Positions 1-8,783 of a stretch of 64,000 bases of DNA are shown piece by piece. A program made the translations under genes and the position numbers. How positions within the stretch are numbered: position 1 is the stretch's first letter; the number at the start of each line of letters is the position of its first letter. The notes beneath the pieces are model-generated. The model did not search any database and had not been told where the DNA came from. It was given only the letters and a program-made list of their open reading frames with translations. Origin of the DNA: Alphaproteobacteria bacterium (GTDB taxonomy: Bacteria > Pseudomonadota > Alphaproteobacteria > Rhodobacterales > Rhodobacteraceae); NCBI GenBank assembly GCA_030148665.1, contig JASBSZ010000029.1, positions 124,001 through 188,000 of the forward strand, written 5' to 3'.

Positions 1-192
1 GACGGCGGGTACACCACGCCGGTCGAATGTGTGGGCGATTATGCCACCTATATTAGCCGCATCCGGCAGGATCCGACCATCGACAACGGGCTGAACCTGT
101 GGTGCGTGTCCGACAACCTGCGCAAGGGCGCGGCTCTGAACGCCGTGCAGATCGCCGAGTTGCTGGGCCGCCGGGTTCTGAAAAAGGGCTGA
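1..192 (+). CDS. asd: Aspartate-semialdehyde dehydrogenase, C-terminal fragment
   Basis: The first 63 codons form the C-terminal end of an open frame that enters from outside the window and stops at 190-192. The segment [19 protein letters not shown] is the characteristic C-terminal helix of Asd, which reduces aspartyl phosphate to aspartate semialdehyde in the lysine/threonine/methionine pathway. The catalytic Cys and the NADP-binding domain lie upstream and are not visible. It ends 10 bases before the next gene. The assignment rests on the conserved C-terminal stretch only, but that stretch is distinctive. dapD and dapE, which act later in the same lysine branch, are about 52 kb downstream in this window. 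Confidence 0.88.
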   Translation, partial: DGGYTTPVECVGDYATYISRIRQDPTIDNGLNLWCVSDNLRKGAALNAVQIAELLGRRVLKKG

Positions 193-202
193 GGCCCGCC
201 GC

Positions 203-1381
203 GTGAAACAGGCGCTGGTCATCGGTGCGGGACCTGCCGGGCTGATGGCGGCCGAAATGCTGGCGGATGCTGGCGTCGCCGTCACGCTGGCCGAGGCCAG
301 GCCCTCGGCCGGGCGCAAACTGCTGATGGCCGGCAAGTCCGGCCTGAACCTGACCAGGGACGAACCTTTTGACGATTTCCTTGCGCGATACGGCGATGCC
401 GCCGACTGGCTGCGCCCGATCCTTGCGGATTTCGACAATCGCGCCGTGCAGGAATGGGCGCGCGCGTTGGGCCAGGATCTGTTCACGGGCTCGACCGGAC
501 GGGTCTTTCCCAAGGCGATGAAGGCCTCGCCCCTGTTGCGGGCATGGCTCGCGCGGCTGGGCGCCAAGGGCGTCGTGCTGCACCGGCGCTGGTATTGGCG
601 GGGCTGGCAGGATGATGCGCTGCTTTTCGACACGGCCGAGGGACGTCAAACCATCCACGCCGATGCAACCGTTCTGGCCCTGGGCGGGGCCAGCTGGTCG
701 CGGCTGGGCTCTGACGGGCGCTGGGCCGATATTCTGGCCGCGCGGGGGGTCGAGGTCACGCCGTTTCAGCCTGCTAATGCAGGGCTGGGGGTGGATTGGT
801 CGGATCACATGCACCGGTATTTCGGCCAGCCCGTCAAGGCTGTTGCACTGCACGCGGGCGGCCAGATCAGCCGCGGCGAGTGGGTAATTTCTGCCCGTGG
901 GATCGAGGGCGGCGGCATATACACCCTGACGCCCCAGATCAGGCAGGGCGAAGCGCTGACGCTTGACCTGCTGCCCGATATTCCGGCGGCCGAGGTCACA
1001 CGCCGCCTGTCGCGCCCGCGCGGCAAGGCAAGCCTTGCCAATCACCTGCGCAAGACATTGCGGCTGGATCCGGTCAGGCTGGCGCTGCTCAACGAATTCG
1101 CCCGCCCTCTGCCCGCCGACAACACCGCACTGGCAGGGTTGCTCAAGGCGCTACCCATCCGCCACGCAGGGCTGCGCCCCCTGGACGAGGCAATTTCGAC
1201 AGCCGGCGGCGTGGCGCGCCACGCGCTGACGCCCGAGTTGATGTTGCGGGCCGTCCCCGACATATGGTGCGCGGGCGAGATGCTGGACTGGGAGGCCCCG
1301 ACCGGCGGCTATCTGCTGACCGCCTGTCTGGCCACCGGGCGCTGGGCCGGTCTGGCCGCGGCGCGGCGGCTGACGGGGTAA
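203..1381 (+). CDS. NAD(P)/FAD-dependent oxidoreductase, HI0933/BaiN-like flavoprotein
   Basis: A 392-residue protein starting at GTG 203. The N-terminus has a dinucleotide-binding GxGPAGLMAAE motif (about residues 8-18) followed by an acidic residue at the end of the second strand, typical of FAD Rossmann folds. A GRKLLMAGKSGLNLT segment (about 37-51) and a C-terminal GGxxTGGYLLTAC-like FAD-contacting segment match the HI0933/BaiN flavoprotein family. The overall length fits the family. Substrate and physiological role are not known for most members, so none is inferred. It follows asd closely (10-base gap) and may be read from the same transcript. Confidence 0.8.
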   Translation: MKQALVIGAGPAGLMAAEMLADAGVAVTLAEARPSAGRKLLMAGKSGLNLTRDEPFDDFLARYGDAADWLRPILADFDNRAVQEWARALGQDLFTGSTGRVFPKAMKASPLLRAWLARLGAKGVVLHRRWYWRGWQDDALLFDTAEGRQTIHADATVLALGGASWSRLGSDGRWADILAARGVEVTPFQPANAGLGVDWSDHMHRYFGQPVKAVALHAGGQISRGEWVISARGIEGGGIYTLTPQIRQGEALTLDLLPDIPAAEVTRRLSRPRGKASLANHLRKTLRLDPVRLALLNEFARPLPADNTALAGLLKALPIRHAGLRPLDEAISTAGGVARHALTPELMLRAVPDIWCAGEMLDWEAPTGGYLLTACLATGRWAGLAAARRLTG

Positions 1382-1471
1382 CGCGCGGCAGCGGCCCACC
1401 TGCCCCCTTTGCGCCGCCCGTGCTTTTGTTGTATCCCCTGCTTTCCATCCGCACAGCCGAAAGCCACCGCC

Positions 1472-2644
1472 ATGACCGCGATCACGCCCGACAACATCAC
1501 CGTCCCGCGCAAGCTGCCCGAAGGCGGCAAGACCAACCTTGTCGGCCTGACCCGCGAGCAGATGCGCGAGACCCTGATCGCCGCCGGCACGCCGGAACGA
1601 CAGGCCAGGATGCGCGTTGGCCAGCTGTGGCAGTGGATCTATCAGAAGGGTGTCACCGATTTTTCGGTGATGACCAATCTGGCCAAGGATTACCGCGCCC
1701 TTCTGGCCGAAAAATTCACCATCTCTCGCCCCGAGATCGTGACCCGGCAGGTATCATCCGACGGCACGCGCAAATATCTGCTGCGCATTCAGGGCGGGCA
1801 CGAGGTGGAAACCGTCTATATCCCCGAGGACGACCGCGGCACGCTGTGCATCTCGTCCCAGGTGGGCTGCACGCTGACCTGTTCATTCTGCCATACCGGC
1901 ACGCAGAAACTGGTGCGCAACCTCACCCCGGCCGAGATCGTCGGCCAGATTCTGGTTGCCCGCGACGATCTGGGCGAATGGCCGAAACCCGGACGCCACC
2001 CCAAGGACGAAACGCGCCTTCTGTCGAACATCGTCCTGATGGGCATGGGCGAGCCGCTGTACAATTTCGACAATGTCCGCGATGCCATGAAGATCGCCAT
2101 GGACGCCGAGGGCATCAGCCTGTCACGCCGCCGGATCACGCTTTCGACATCGGGCGTGGTGCCCGAAATTCCGCGCGCGGGGGCCGAAATCGGCTGCATG
2201 CTGGCGATTTCCTTTCATGCCACCACCGATGAGGTGCGCGACAGGCTGGTGCCGATCAACAAGCGCTGGAATATCGAGGCGCTGCTGAATGCGCTCAGGG
2301 CCTATCCGAAACTGTCGAATTCCGAACGCATCACCTTTGAATATGTGATGCTGAAAGGCATCAACGACAGCGACGAGGATGCCCGGCGGCTGGTAAGGCT
2401 GATCGAGGGGATCCCGGCCAAGATCAACCTGATCCCCTTTAACGAATGGCCCGGCGCGCCCTATGAAAGATCGTCCAACAACCGCATCCGGGCGTTTGCC
2501 GACATCATCTACAAGGCAGGCTATGCCAGCCCCATCCGCACCCCGCGCGGCGAGGACATCATGGCCGCCTGCGGACAGCTGAAAAGCGCAACCGAGCGCG
2601 CCCGCAAGAGCCGCGCGCAGATCGAGGCGGAAATTCGCAGGTAA
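1472..2644 (+). CDS. rlmN: Dual-specificity 23S rRNA/tRNA adenine-C2 methyltransferase RlmN
   Basis: A 390-residue radical-SAM enzyme that methylates C2 of A2503 in 23S rRNA and, in characterised homologues, A37 of some tRNAs. The [4Fe-4S]-binding CxxxCxxC is at C133, C137 and C140. Two further mechanistic cysteines expected for RlmN, one shortly before the cluster (C126) and one near the C-terminus in MAACGQ (about C367), are present. The segment [10 protein letters not shown] matches the SAM-binding region. The ATG at 1472 is preferred over an upstream in-frame ATG at 1409, because the extra 21 residues are Cys/Pro-rich and unlike the family. It converges with regA, with only three bases between the stops. 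Confidence 0.93.
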   Translation: MTAITPDNITVPRKLPEGGKTNLVGLTREQMRETLIAAGTPERQARMRVGQLWQWIYQKGVTDFSVMTNLAKDYRALLAEKFTISRPEIVTRQVSSDGTRKYLLRIQGGHEVETVYIPEDDRGTLCISSQVGCTLTCSFCHTGTQKLVRNLTPAEIVGQILVARDDLGEWPKPGRHPKDETRLLSNIVLMGMGEPLYNFDNVRDAMKIAMDAEGISLSRRRITLSTSGVVPEIPRAGAEIGCMLAISFHATTDEVRDRLVPINKRWNIEALLNALRAYPKLSNSERITFEYVMLKGINDSDEDARRLVRLIEGIPAKINLIPFNEWPGAPYERSSNNRIRAFADIIYKAGYASPIRTPRGEDIMAACGQLKSATERARKSRAQIEAEIRR

Positions 2645-2647
2645 TTC

Positions 2648-3202
2648 TCAGCGCGGCGAGCGTTTTGCCAGAATGCGCTGCAATGTGCGGCGGTGCATGT
2701 TCAGACGGCGCGCGGTTTCGCTGACATTGCGGTCGCACAGCTCGAACACCCGCTGGATATGTTCCCAGCGCACACGATCGGCCGACATGGGGTTTTCCGG
2801 CGGCGGCGGGCGGTCATCATCGCTGGCCAGCAGCGCCGCGGTGATGTCGTTTGCATCGGCCGGTTTCGACAGATAATCGGTTGCACCGATCTTGACGGCG
2901 GCAACGGCGGTGGCAATCGCGCCATAGCCGGTCAGCACGACAACGCGGGCATCGGGGCGATTTTCACGCAGTACCTCGACAACATCCAGCCCGTTGCCAT
3001 CCTCCAGCCGCAGATCGATCACCGCATAGGCCGGGGGGCGGGCGGTTGCGATGGCCTTGCCGGCGGCGACGGTTTCTACCGCCTCGGGGGCAAAGCCGCG
3101 CTTTTCCATCGCACGCGCGAGGCGGCGCAGAAACGGTTCGTCGTCATCGACGAGCAGGAGGGAATTGTCCTCGCCTATCTCGCGCAGCTCACGTTCTGAC
3201 AT
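2648..3202 (-). CDS. regA: Redox response regulator RegA/PrrA/ActR
   Basis: A 184-residue response regulator, the usual length of RegA/PrrA. The receiver domain has the acidic pocket VDDDEPF (residues 18-24), phospho-acceptor D63 in VIDLRLEDGNGLD, and the conserved Lys in YLSKPAD (K113). A proline-rich linker (about 131-138) leads to a Fis-type helix-turn-helix (about 150-183, ETARRLNMHRRTLQRIL), nearly invariant in the RegA family. RegA controls photosynthesis, respiration, and carbon and nitrogen fixation genes in response to redox state. The ATG at 3202 has AGGA 9 bases upstream; a TTG three codons earlier is less likely. It is divergent from regB. The senC gene that commonly lies between them in Rhodobacter is absent here. 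Confidence 0.93.
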   Translation of the reverse strand: MSERELREIGEDNSLLLVDDDEPFLRRLARAMEKRGFAPEAVETVAAGKAIATARPPAYAVIDLRLEDGNGLDVVEVLRENRPDARVVVLTGYGAIATAVAAVKIGATDYLSKPADANDITAALLASDDDRPPPPENPMSADRVRWEHIQRVFELCDRNVSETARRLNMHRRTLQRILAKRSPR

Positions 3203-3436
3203 GTCGGGCAATCCTGTTCTTCCCTGAAGATAGGAACTTTTTAGAGTGTCTGCGGCAATTGGTCAAATTGTTCGGGCCGACAACAGGCCCGTCAGAGGGG
3301 TGTATGCCGGAAATCCTTGTGCGGCGGCCGCAATCGCGTGCGATCAGGTCACAAGGTTGGGGGAAAGGTTGTTGATCCACCGGGACGCGGCACGTATCAA
3401 TGGCGGACAGACCTTTCCCGAGCAGCTGCCCCTGTC
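3203..3436. promoter_or_regulatory. Divergent regA/regB intergenic control region
   Basis: This is 234 bases between the divergent starts of regA and regB and must carry both promoters. I could not define a convincing -35/-10 pair. There is a bulged dyad around 3268-3284 (TTGTTCGG with CCGACAA) and a short one within ATCGCGTGCGAT near 3332-3343. A widely spaced TTGAT/ATCAA pair (about 3372-3400, 19 bases apart) does not have Fnr geometry. Confidence 0.45.
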
Positions 3437-4834
3437 ATGCCCGACGCACATCTGGACCTGTTGACGACAAACGCCCGAACGGGATGGGTGCGCCTGCGCA
3501 CCCTGATCAACCTGCGCTGGCTGGCGATCATCGGGCAGACCGGCTCGGTCCTGGTGGCCACGACCTGGCTGGATCTGACGATGGATATCGGGTTGTGCTT
3601 TGTCGCGATCGGGGCCTCGATCGTGTTCAACATCATCTCGACCCTTATCTATCCGCGAAACAAGCGCCTGTCGGAACACGAAACCCTGCTGGCCCTGCTG
3701 TTCGACCTGTCGCAACTGGTGTTTTTGCTGTATCTGACCGGCGGGCTGAACAACCCCTTTGCCCTGCTGGCCCTGGCGCCGGTCACCATTGCGGCAACGT
3801 CGTTGAGCCTGCGCTCGACCGTGATTCTGGGGGCGGTTGCGGTTCTGCTGATCACCATGCTGGCCTGGTTCTATGAACCGTTGCGCACCAATCACGGCGA
3901 CATCCTGAAGATGCCCGACATCTTTATCACCGGGTTCTGGATCGCGCTGATCATCGGGCTGGTGTTTCTGGCCTTTTACGCGCGGCGGGTGACGACCGAA
4001 ACCGAATCCATGTCGCAGGCACTGATCGCCACGCAAATGGCGCTGAGCCGCGAACAGAAGCTGACCGACCTGGGCGGCGTGGTGGCAGCCGCAGCGCATG
4101 AGCTGGGCACGCCGCTGGCCACGATCAAGCTGGTCAGTTCGGAACTGCTTGACGAGCTGGATGAATGTCCCTCGCTGAGGGATGATATCGAGCTTATCCG
4201 CCAGCAGGCCGACCGCTGCCGCGACATATTGCGAGACATGGGGCGCACCGGCAAGGATGACATGCTGACCCACCACGCCCCGATTTCATCGGTTGTGCGC
4301 GAGGCGGTCGAGCCCCACGAAGGGCGCGGGAAAAAGATTCACTTCAGCTTTACCCCAAAGACACTTGCAGCCGGGGAACAGCCCAGCGTCCAGCGCAAGC
4401 CCGAGATCATTCACGGGTTGCGTAACCTTGTGCAGAACGCGGTCGATTTCGCGACCGAAAATGTCTGGGTCGATGTCATATGGTCGGAAAATACCGTTCG
4501 CATCGTGATCGCCGATGACGGGCGGGGTTATCCGCCCGAGCTGATCGGACGGATCGGCGACCCCTTCGTTCACAAGAGACGCCCCCGCCACCCGGACCCG
4601 CACCGCCCGGAATACGAGGGGATGGGCCTTGGCCTGTTCATTGCCAAGACCCTGCTGGAACGCTCGGGCGCCGAGATCACCTTTGCGAACGGATCCGATC
4701 CGTTCCTTTCGGCCGAGGAAACCCCTCGGCGCCGCGGGGCCATTGTCGAGGTGATCTGGCCGCGCAAGGCGATCGAGCAGGACGCAGCACTGGTGCATGG
4801 CCCGCTGGGGAAAAACGCGCCTCTGGAGGTTTAA
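3437..4834 (+). CDS. regB: Redox sensor histidine kinase RegB/PrrB/ActS
   Basis: A 465-residue membrane histidine kinase. The N-terminal third has about six hydrophobic segments (residues 27-182). Between two of them lies GGLNNPF (102-108), the quinone-responsive motif described for RegB. The H-box phospho-acceptor is H221 in AAHELGTPLATIK. The redox-active cysteine of RegB is seen as C261 in QQADRCRDIL. Nucleotide-binding boxes follow: N-box around NLVQNAVDFA (330-339), DDGRGYP (360-366) and GMGLGLFIAK (395-404). ATG 3437 was chosen because MPDAHLDLL begins just before the first membrane segment; the upstream open sequence is not family-like. RegB phosphorylates RegA when the respiratory chain is reduced. 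Every motif needed for sensing and catalysis is present. Confidence 0.93.
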   Translation: MPDAHLDLLTTNARTGWVRLRTLINLRWLAIIGQTGSVLVATTWLDLTMDIGLCFVAIGASIVFNIISTLIYPRNKRLSEHETLLALLFDLSQLVFLLYLTGGLNNPFALLALAPVTIAATSLSLRSTVILGAVAVLLITMLAWFYEPLRTNHGDILKMPDIFITGFWIALIIGLVFLAFYARRVTTETESMSQALIATQMALSREQKLTDLGGVVAAAAHELGTPLATIKLVSSELLDELDECPSLRDDIELIRQQADRCRDILRDMGRTGKDDMLTHHAPISSVVREAVEPHEGRGKKIHFSFTPKTLAAGEQPSVQRKPEIIHGLRNLVQNAVDFATENVWVDVIWSENTVRIVIADDGRGYPPELIGRIGDPFVHKRRPRHPDPHRPEYEGMGLGLFIAKTLLERSGAEITFANGSDPFLSAEETPRRRGAIVEVIWPRKAIEQDAALVHGPLGKNAPLEV

Positions 4835-4914
4835 CCATTCGTTAACCCGTGAGCGGGTATCACCGGAACGTCCTGCCATGGGCGGGATGATGCGTTTCCG
4901 CCGGGGCTGACAGG

Positions 4915-6600
4915 ATGTTGTTGTCCGATCCTATGTCGATACTTGTGCTTGTTGCCGTCAGCATGTTGTCGGCCCTGTCGGCGGTGTTCCTGCTGGCATG
5001 GTGGGGCCGTGGGAACGATCCCCGGAGCGCAGGCGAACTCGTGGCGCCGGTTGAAGTGCCGGATCGCATCGTATTCCTTTTTCATGACCGCCAGCTGGTC
5101 GAGGCGACGGCAGCCGGCTATGCCTTTCTGGGATTGACGGATAGTGGCGCCGGTATCGAGGGAGACGTCTGGCAAGGCTTGCTCGATCGTCTCGATCGCG
5201 AATTCCCACAGGCCGCCAGACGGTTGGAGCGGCTGCGTCCATGCGCGCCACTCAAGAGATTGGCCAGTGCCCCGCAGCATGATCTCGTTGCCGGTTTCCA
5301 GGGCGATCTGCTGCGCATCGAACTGGTGGCGCGGGACGGGCCGGCAACCGGGCCATCGGGCCGGGGCGACATGCCGGACCTCGGGGAAGTGTGCGAACGA
5401 TCCCCGATGCTGATCTGGCGCGAGGACGAGGCGGGAAATATCCGCTGGGCAAACCGTGCATATCACGCGCTTTGCGACAAGATATCGGCCCGTTCGCCAT
5501 CAGTGCCGCCGGGGATTCCGACCCTGTTTCCATCTCTGGACAGGTCGTCGTCGGCACGCCGGGCAAGCGTTTCCATAGAGGGAAGGCCAAGACCGATGTG
5601 GTTCGAGGTGACCAGCCAGAAATCGGCCACAGGCGGCTATCTGAACTATGCGCTGGCGGCCGATCCGGTCATCCAGGCCGAAGAGGCCCTGCGCAATTTC
5701 GTCCAGACCCTGACCAAGACATTTGCCCACCTGCCGATCGGGCTGGCCATATTCGACCGCAACCGGCAGCTGGCCCTGTTCAACCCCGCGCTGGCCGATC
5801 TGACGACACTGGAACCCGAGTGGCTGACGCGACGACCCACCCTGTACGAGTTCATTGATCGGTTGCGCGATTATCGGCGCATACCCGAGCCAAAGGACTA
5901 CAAGTCCTGGCGCGACCGGATTGCCGAGCTGGAAAAGGCAGCCGAGGACGGCACCTATGAGGAACATTGGCCGTTGCCCACGGGGCAGACCTTCAGGGTG
6001 ACCGGCCGCCCGCACCCCGAGGGCGCGGTCGCATTCCTGTTCGAGGACATCACCGCTGCCATAACCCTTCAGCGGCAGTTCCGTTCCGAGCTGGCCTTGC
6101 ATCAGGCGGTTCTCGACGGGCTTGATGCCGCCGTGGCCGTCTTTTCCCCGACGGGTGATCTGGTGATGAACAATGATGCTTTCGTTGCTCTCTGGGGGGT
6201 CGATCCCGGAGAAATGCTGTCGCGCATGTCGCTGGATGATGCACTGTCTCTGTGGAAACGCGCGTCCTTGCCCACGCCATTGTGGCATCGGATAGCGCGC
6301 TTTTCCGCAGGCGGCGCCCTGCGCCAGGAATTTGCCGGCCCGGTTCACCTGCATGAGGGCGGCATTCTGGAACTCAGGGTCAAGCCCCTGTCCCGCGGTG
6401 CATTCATGTGCCTGTTCCATCCGCGGATCACGCCCCAGGTCACGGATGCCCGCGAGGAACGTTTCGACGGCGGTTCGGCGCAGCCTGAAAAAACCGCCCG
6501 TCAGGGTGGCGCCGACCCTTGCGCAAGTGGCGTCAAGCCGCCAGACTCGGCCCATGGCAGAGTTCGGGCAGGCAGAATGGTCAGCACGGCTGATCCTTGA
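4915..6600 (+). CDS. Membrane-anchored multi-PAS protein without an output domain
   Basis: A 561-residue protein with one N-terminal transmembrane helix (about residues 8-30), then three PAS-like regions: about 160-250 (SPMLIWREDEAGNIRWANRAY), 265-390 (LPIGLAIFDRNRQLALFNPA, ending FLFEDIT) and 395-500 (DGLDAAVAVFSPTGDLVMNNDA). No histidine-kinase, GGDEF, EAL or HTH output domain follows. The last about 55 residues are low complexity and overlap tsaE by 47 bases in another frame. It begins 80 bases after regB and is co-directional, so it may be co-transcribed with the kinase and with the tsaE-amgK-murU-addBA run. A signalling or scaffold role is inference. The ligand is not visible. Confidence 0.75.
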   Translation: MLLSDPMSILVLVAVSMLSALSAVFLLAWWGRGNDPRSAGELVAPVEVPDRIVFLFHDRQLVEATAAGYAFLGLTDSGAGIEGDVWQGLLDRLDREFPQAARRLERLRPCAPLKRLASAPQHDLVAGFQGDLLRIELVARDGPATGPSGRGDMPDLGEVCERSPMLIWREDEAGNIRWANRAYHALCDKISARSPSVPPGIPTLFPSLDRSSSARRASVSIEGRPRPMWFEVTSQKSATGGYLNYALAADPVIQAEEALRNFVQTLTKTFAHLPIGLAIFDRNRQLALFNPALADLTTLEPEWLTRRPTLYEFIDRLRDYRRIPEPKDYKSWRDRIAELEKAAEDGTYEEHWPLPTGQTFRVTGRPHPEGAVAFLFEDITAAITLQRQFRSELALHQAVLDGLDAAVAVFSPTGDLVMNNDAFVALWGVDPGEMLSRMSLDDALSLWKRASLPTPLWHRIARFSAGGALRQEFAGPVHLHEGGILELRVKPLSRGAFMCLFHPRITPQVTDAREERFDGGSAQPEKTARQGGADPCASGVKPPDSAHGRVRAGRMVSTADP

Positions 6601-7060
6601 TGGCGAACAGGCGACAACCGCGCTGGCAGAGGGCATGAAGCCCCTGTTGCGTGCGGGTGACGTGCTGTTGCTGTCTGGCCCGGTTGGCGCCGGCAAGAGC
6701 CATTTTGCCCGGGCCCTGATCCGTTCATTCCTGTCCGAGCGCGGGATCGACGAGGATATCCCTTCGCCAACCTTTACATTGGTGCAGACCTATCAGGCAG
6801 GGGACCTCGAGATCTGGCATTGCGACCTGTATCGCCTGACCTCTGCCGACGAGGTGGCCGAGCTGGGCCTTTTCGATGCCTTTGAAAACGCCCTCTGTCT
6901 GATCGAATGGCCTGATCGTCTGGCTGACGAACTGCCTTCACGGGCATTGTCGCTGGCGTTTTCCACGGATGACAGGCCCACCCGGCGCCTGTTGCGCGTG
7001 AGCGCGGCTGATAGCAGCTGGCGCAAGTTGATCGAATCCCTTTCCGGGCAAGCGTCATGA
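6554..7060 (+). CDS. tsaE: tRNA t6A biosynthesis ATPase TsaE
   Basis: A 168-residue P-loop ATPase. Walker A is GPVGAGKS (residues 42-49), followed by the family segments SPTFTLVQTY, HCDLYRL and LIEWPDR. TsaE works with TsaB and TsaD to install threonylcarbamoyl on A37 of ANN-decoding tRNAs. The start at ATG 6554 (MAEFGQAEW) lies inside the 3' end of the PAS gene. The next gene starts within its stop codon (ATGA at 7057-7060), so translation is probably coupled. The length is typical of TsaE, with a slightly long N-terminus. Confidence 0.92.
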   Translation: MAEFGQAEWSARLILDGEQATTALAEGMKPLLRAGDVLLLSGPVGAGKSHFARALIRSFLSERGIDEDIPSPTFTLVQTYQAGDLEIWHCDLYRLTSADEVAELGLFDAFENALCLIEWPDRLADELPSRALSLAFSTDDRPTRRLLRVSAADSSWRKLIESLSGQAS

Positions 7061-8067
7061 ATGTATTGCACCAACACATTGCGGCCTTTGTGGCGCATGC
7101 CGGGTGGGCTGGCGCCGCGATTCGCCCTCTGGCCGGGGACGCTTCGGCCCGTCGCTACATGCGCCTGACCCACCCCGCCAAGGGGAATGCGGTGCTGATG
7201 GTTGCCCCGCCCGAGCAGGCCGGCGATACCGGCCCATTCGTGGATATGGCCGAACATCTGTTGCGGCACGGCTTCAGCGCGCCGCGAATCCTGGCCCATG
7301 ATCGCGCGAGCGGCCTGGTACTGGTCGAGGATCTTGGCGATGACCTGTATGCCCGGGTCTGCCAGCGAGATCATGAGGCCGAGCCTGCATTGTACGGCGC
7401 GGCGGTGGATGTGCTGGTCAGGTTGCGTGAAACGCCGCTGCCGGAATCGCTGCCCCCTTATGACGAGGCCGCCCTGCTGAGCGAATCACGCCTTTTTCGC
7501 GAGTGGTACCTGCCGGCAGCTACCGGGCGCGAGGTGCCCGAGGATGTTGCGGCAATGTTCGATGCCCTGGTGGCGCAGGGATGCCGCGTGGCGACCCGCG
7601 CGGCGCCCTGCCTGGTGTTGCGGGACTATCACGCCGAAAACCTGCTGTGGCTGCCTGAACGTGTCGGGATCGGCCGGGTGGGTCTGCTCGATTTTCAGGA
7701 CGCGCTGGCCGGGCACCCGGCCTATGACCTGGTTTCGCTGCTTGAGGATGCGCGCAGGGATACCTCGCCCGAGCTGCGCGAATCGATGATGGCGCGTTAT
7801 CTGGACGCCACCGGATCGCCGCGCGACAGCTTTCTCGCGGCCTATGTGGCCCTTGGTGTGCAGCGAAATCTGAAAATCGTGGGAATTTTCACCCGTCTTT
7901 TCCGGCGTGACGGCAAAAAGGGATATCTGTCGCTGATTCCCCGTGTCTGGGCGCATCTGATGCGTGATCTGGCCCATCCTGAAATGGCCGATCTGCGCGA
8001 ATGGGTATTGCGCCACGCACCTTCGCCAGACGATGATGTTCTGGCGCGGATAAGGGGGGCTGCGTGA
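7057..8067 (+). CDS. amgK: Anomeric MurNAc/GlcNAc kinase AmgK
   Basis: A 336-residue aminoglycoside-phosphotransferase-fold kinase. The catalytic loop LRDYHAENLLWL (Asp about 192 and Asn about 197) and the metal-binding LLDFQDALAGHPAYDLVSL are intact. The phosphotransferase fold alone would be ambiguous. Direct overlap with a MurU-type nucleotidyltransferase (GTGA, 8064-8067) points to AmgK, which phosphorylates the anomeric carbon of MurNAc in cell-wall recycling so that UDP-MurNAc forms without the MurA step. The ATG at 7057 overlaps the tsaE stop. This tsaE-amgK-murU order is common in alpha- and gammaproteobacteria with this pathway. Confidence 0.87.
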   Translation: MNVLHQHIAAFVAHAGWAGAAIRPLAGDASARRYMRLTHPAKGNAVLMVAPPEQAGDTGPFVDMAEHLLRHGFSAPRILAHDRASGLVLVEDLGDDLYARVCQRDHEAEPALYGAAVDVLVRLRETPLPESLPPYDEAALLSESRLFREWYLPAATGREVPEDVAAMFDALVAQGCRVATRAAPCLVLRDYHAENLLWLPERVGIGRVGLLDFQDALAGHPAYDLVSLLEDARRDTSPELRESMMARYLDATGSPRDSFLAAYVALGVQRNLKIVGIFTRLFRRDGKKGYLSLIPRVWAHLMRDLAHPEMADLREWVLRHAPSPDDDVLARIRGAA

Positions 8068-8783
8068 AACCGGACAAGGTGATGATCTTTGCCGCCGGTC
8101 GCGGCACCCGCATGGGGGCGTTGACGCGTTCGCGACCGAAACCGCTGATCGAGGTCGGAGGTGTTGCCCTGATCGACCATGCCCTGGCGCTGGCCGATGC
8201 TGCCGGAATTCGCCGCAAGGTTGTCAATGTGCATTATATGGCCGAAATGCTGACCGAACATCTGCGCGCCCGCCGGGATGTGACCGTGATTCATGAAACC
8301 CCCGAGGCGCTGGAAACCGGCGGCGGTCTGAAAAACGCGCTGGGTGCGCTGGGGCAGGGGCCGGTTTTCACGTTGAACGCCGATGCGGTGTGGGTTGGTC
8401 CCAATCCGTTTGTCGCGCTGGCACGGGCGTGGGACGGGGGCAGGATGGAGGCATTGTTGATGCTGCTTGCGCTCGGCCCCGCGCGTGGTCATCGCGGAAA
8501 GGGCGATTTTCGGCTTGGCAAGGATGGGCGACTGTCGCGCTGGCATGCCGCGGGGCAGGAGCCTGATGATGTGGCATACGTCAATACGGGCATCCAGATC
8601 ATCGACCCGGCTGCGGTGGCGGCGGTCGATGCGCGCCGCTTTTCGCTGAACACCGTCTGGGACGGGATGATCGCAAGGCGTGGCCTGTTCGGGGCGATCC
8701 ATGCCGGCGGCTGGGTGGATGTGGGATCACCCCGCGGGATTGACGAGGCCGAAAAGATGCTGCGCGAGGAAAGAGATGCCTGA
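8064..8783 (+). CDS. murU: MurNAc-alpha-1-phosphate uridylyltransferase MurU
   Basis: A 239-residue sugar-nucleotide transferase. The N-terminal AAGRGTRMGALT signature and SRPKPLIEVGG (residues 10-34) form the nucleotide-binding and catalytic loop. LNADAVW carries the metal-binding Asp, and VNTGIQII is conserved in the family. MurU converts MurNAc-1-phosphate to UDP-MurNAc, the step after AmgK. GTG 8064 overlaps the amgK stop, and the addB start lies 8 bases inside its 3' end, so it sits in a translationally coupled chain. A generic mannose-1-phosphate guanylyltransferase-like role is excluded mainly by context and short length. Confidence 0.87.
   Translation: MKPDKVMIFAAGRGTRMGALTRSRPKPLIEVGGVALIDHALALADAAGIRRKVVNVHYMAEMLTEHLRARRDVTVIHETPEALETGGGLKNALGALGQGPVFTLNADAVWVGPNPFVALARAWDGGRMEALLMLLALGPARGHRGKGDFRLGKDGRLSRWHAAGQEPDDVAYVNTGIQIIDPAAVAAVDARRFSLNTVWDGMIARRGLFGAIHAGGWVDVGSPRGIDEAEKMLREERDA

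Noticed and set aside
53-1045. Minus-strand open frame opposite asd and the flavoprotein
   Set aside because: It overlaps two genes with clear motifs and has no family resemblance.
3372-3400. TTGAT...ATCAA pair in the regA/regB gap as an Fnr box
   Set aside because: The half-sites are 19 bases apart, not the 4 needed for Fnr.
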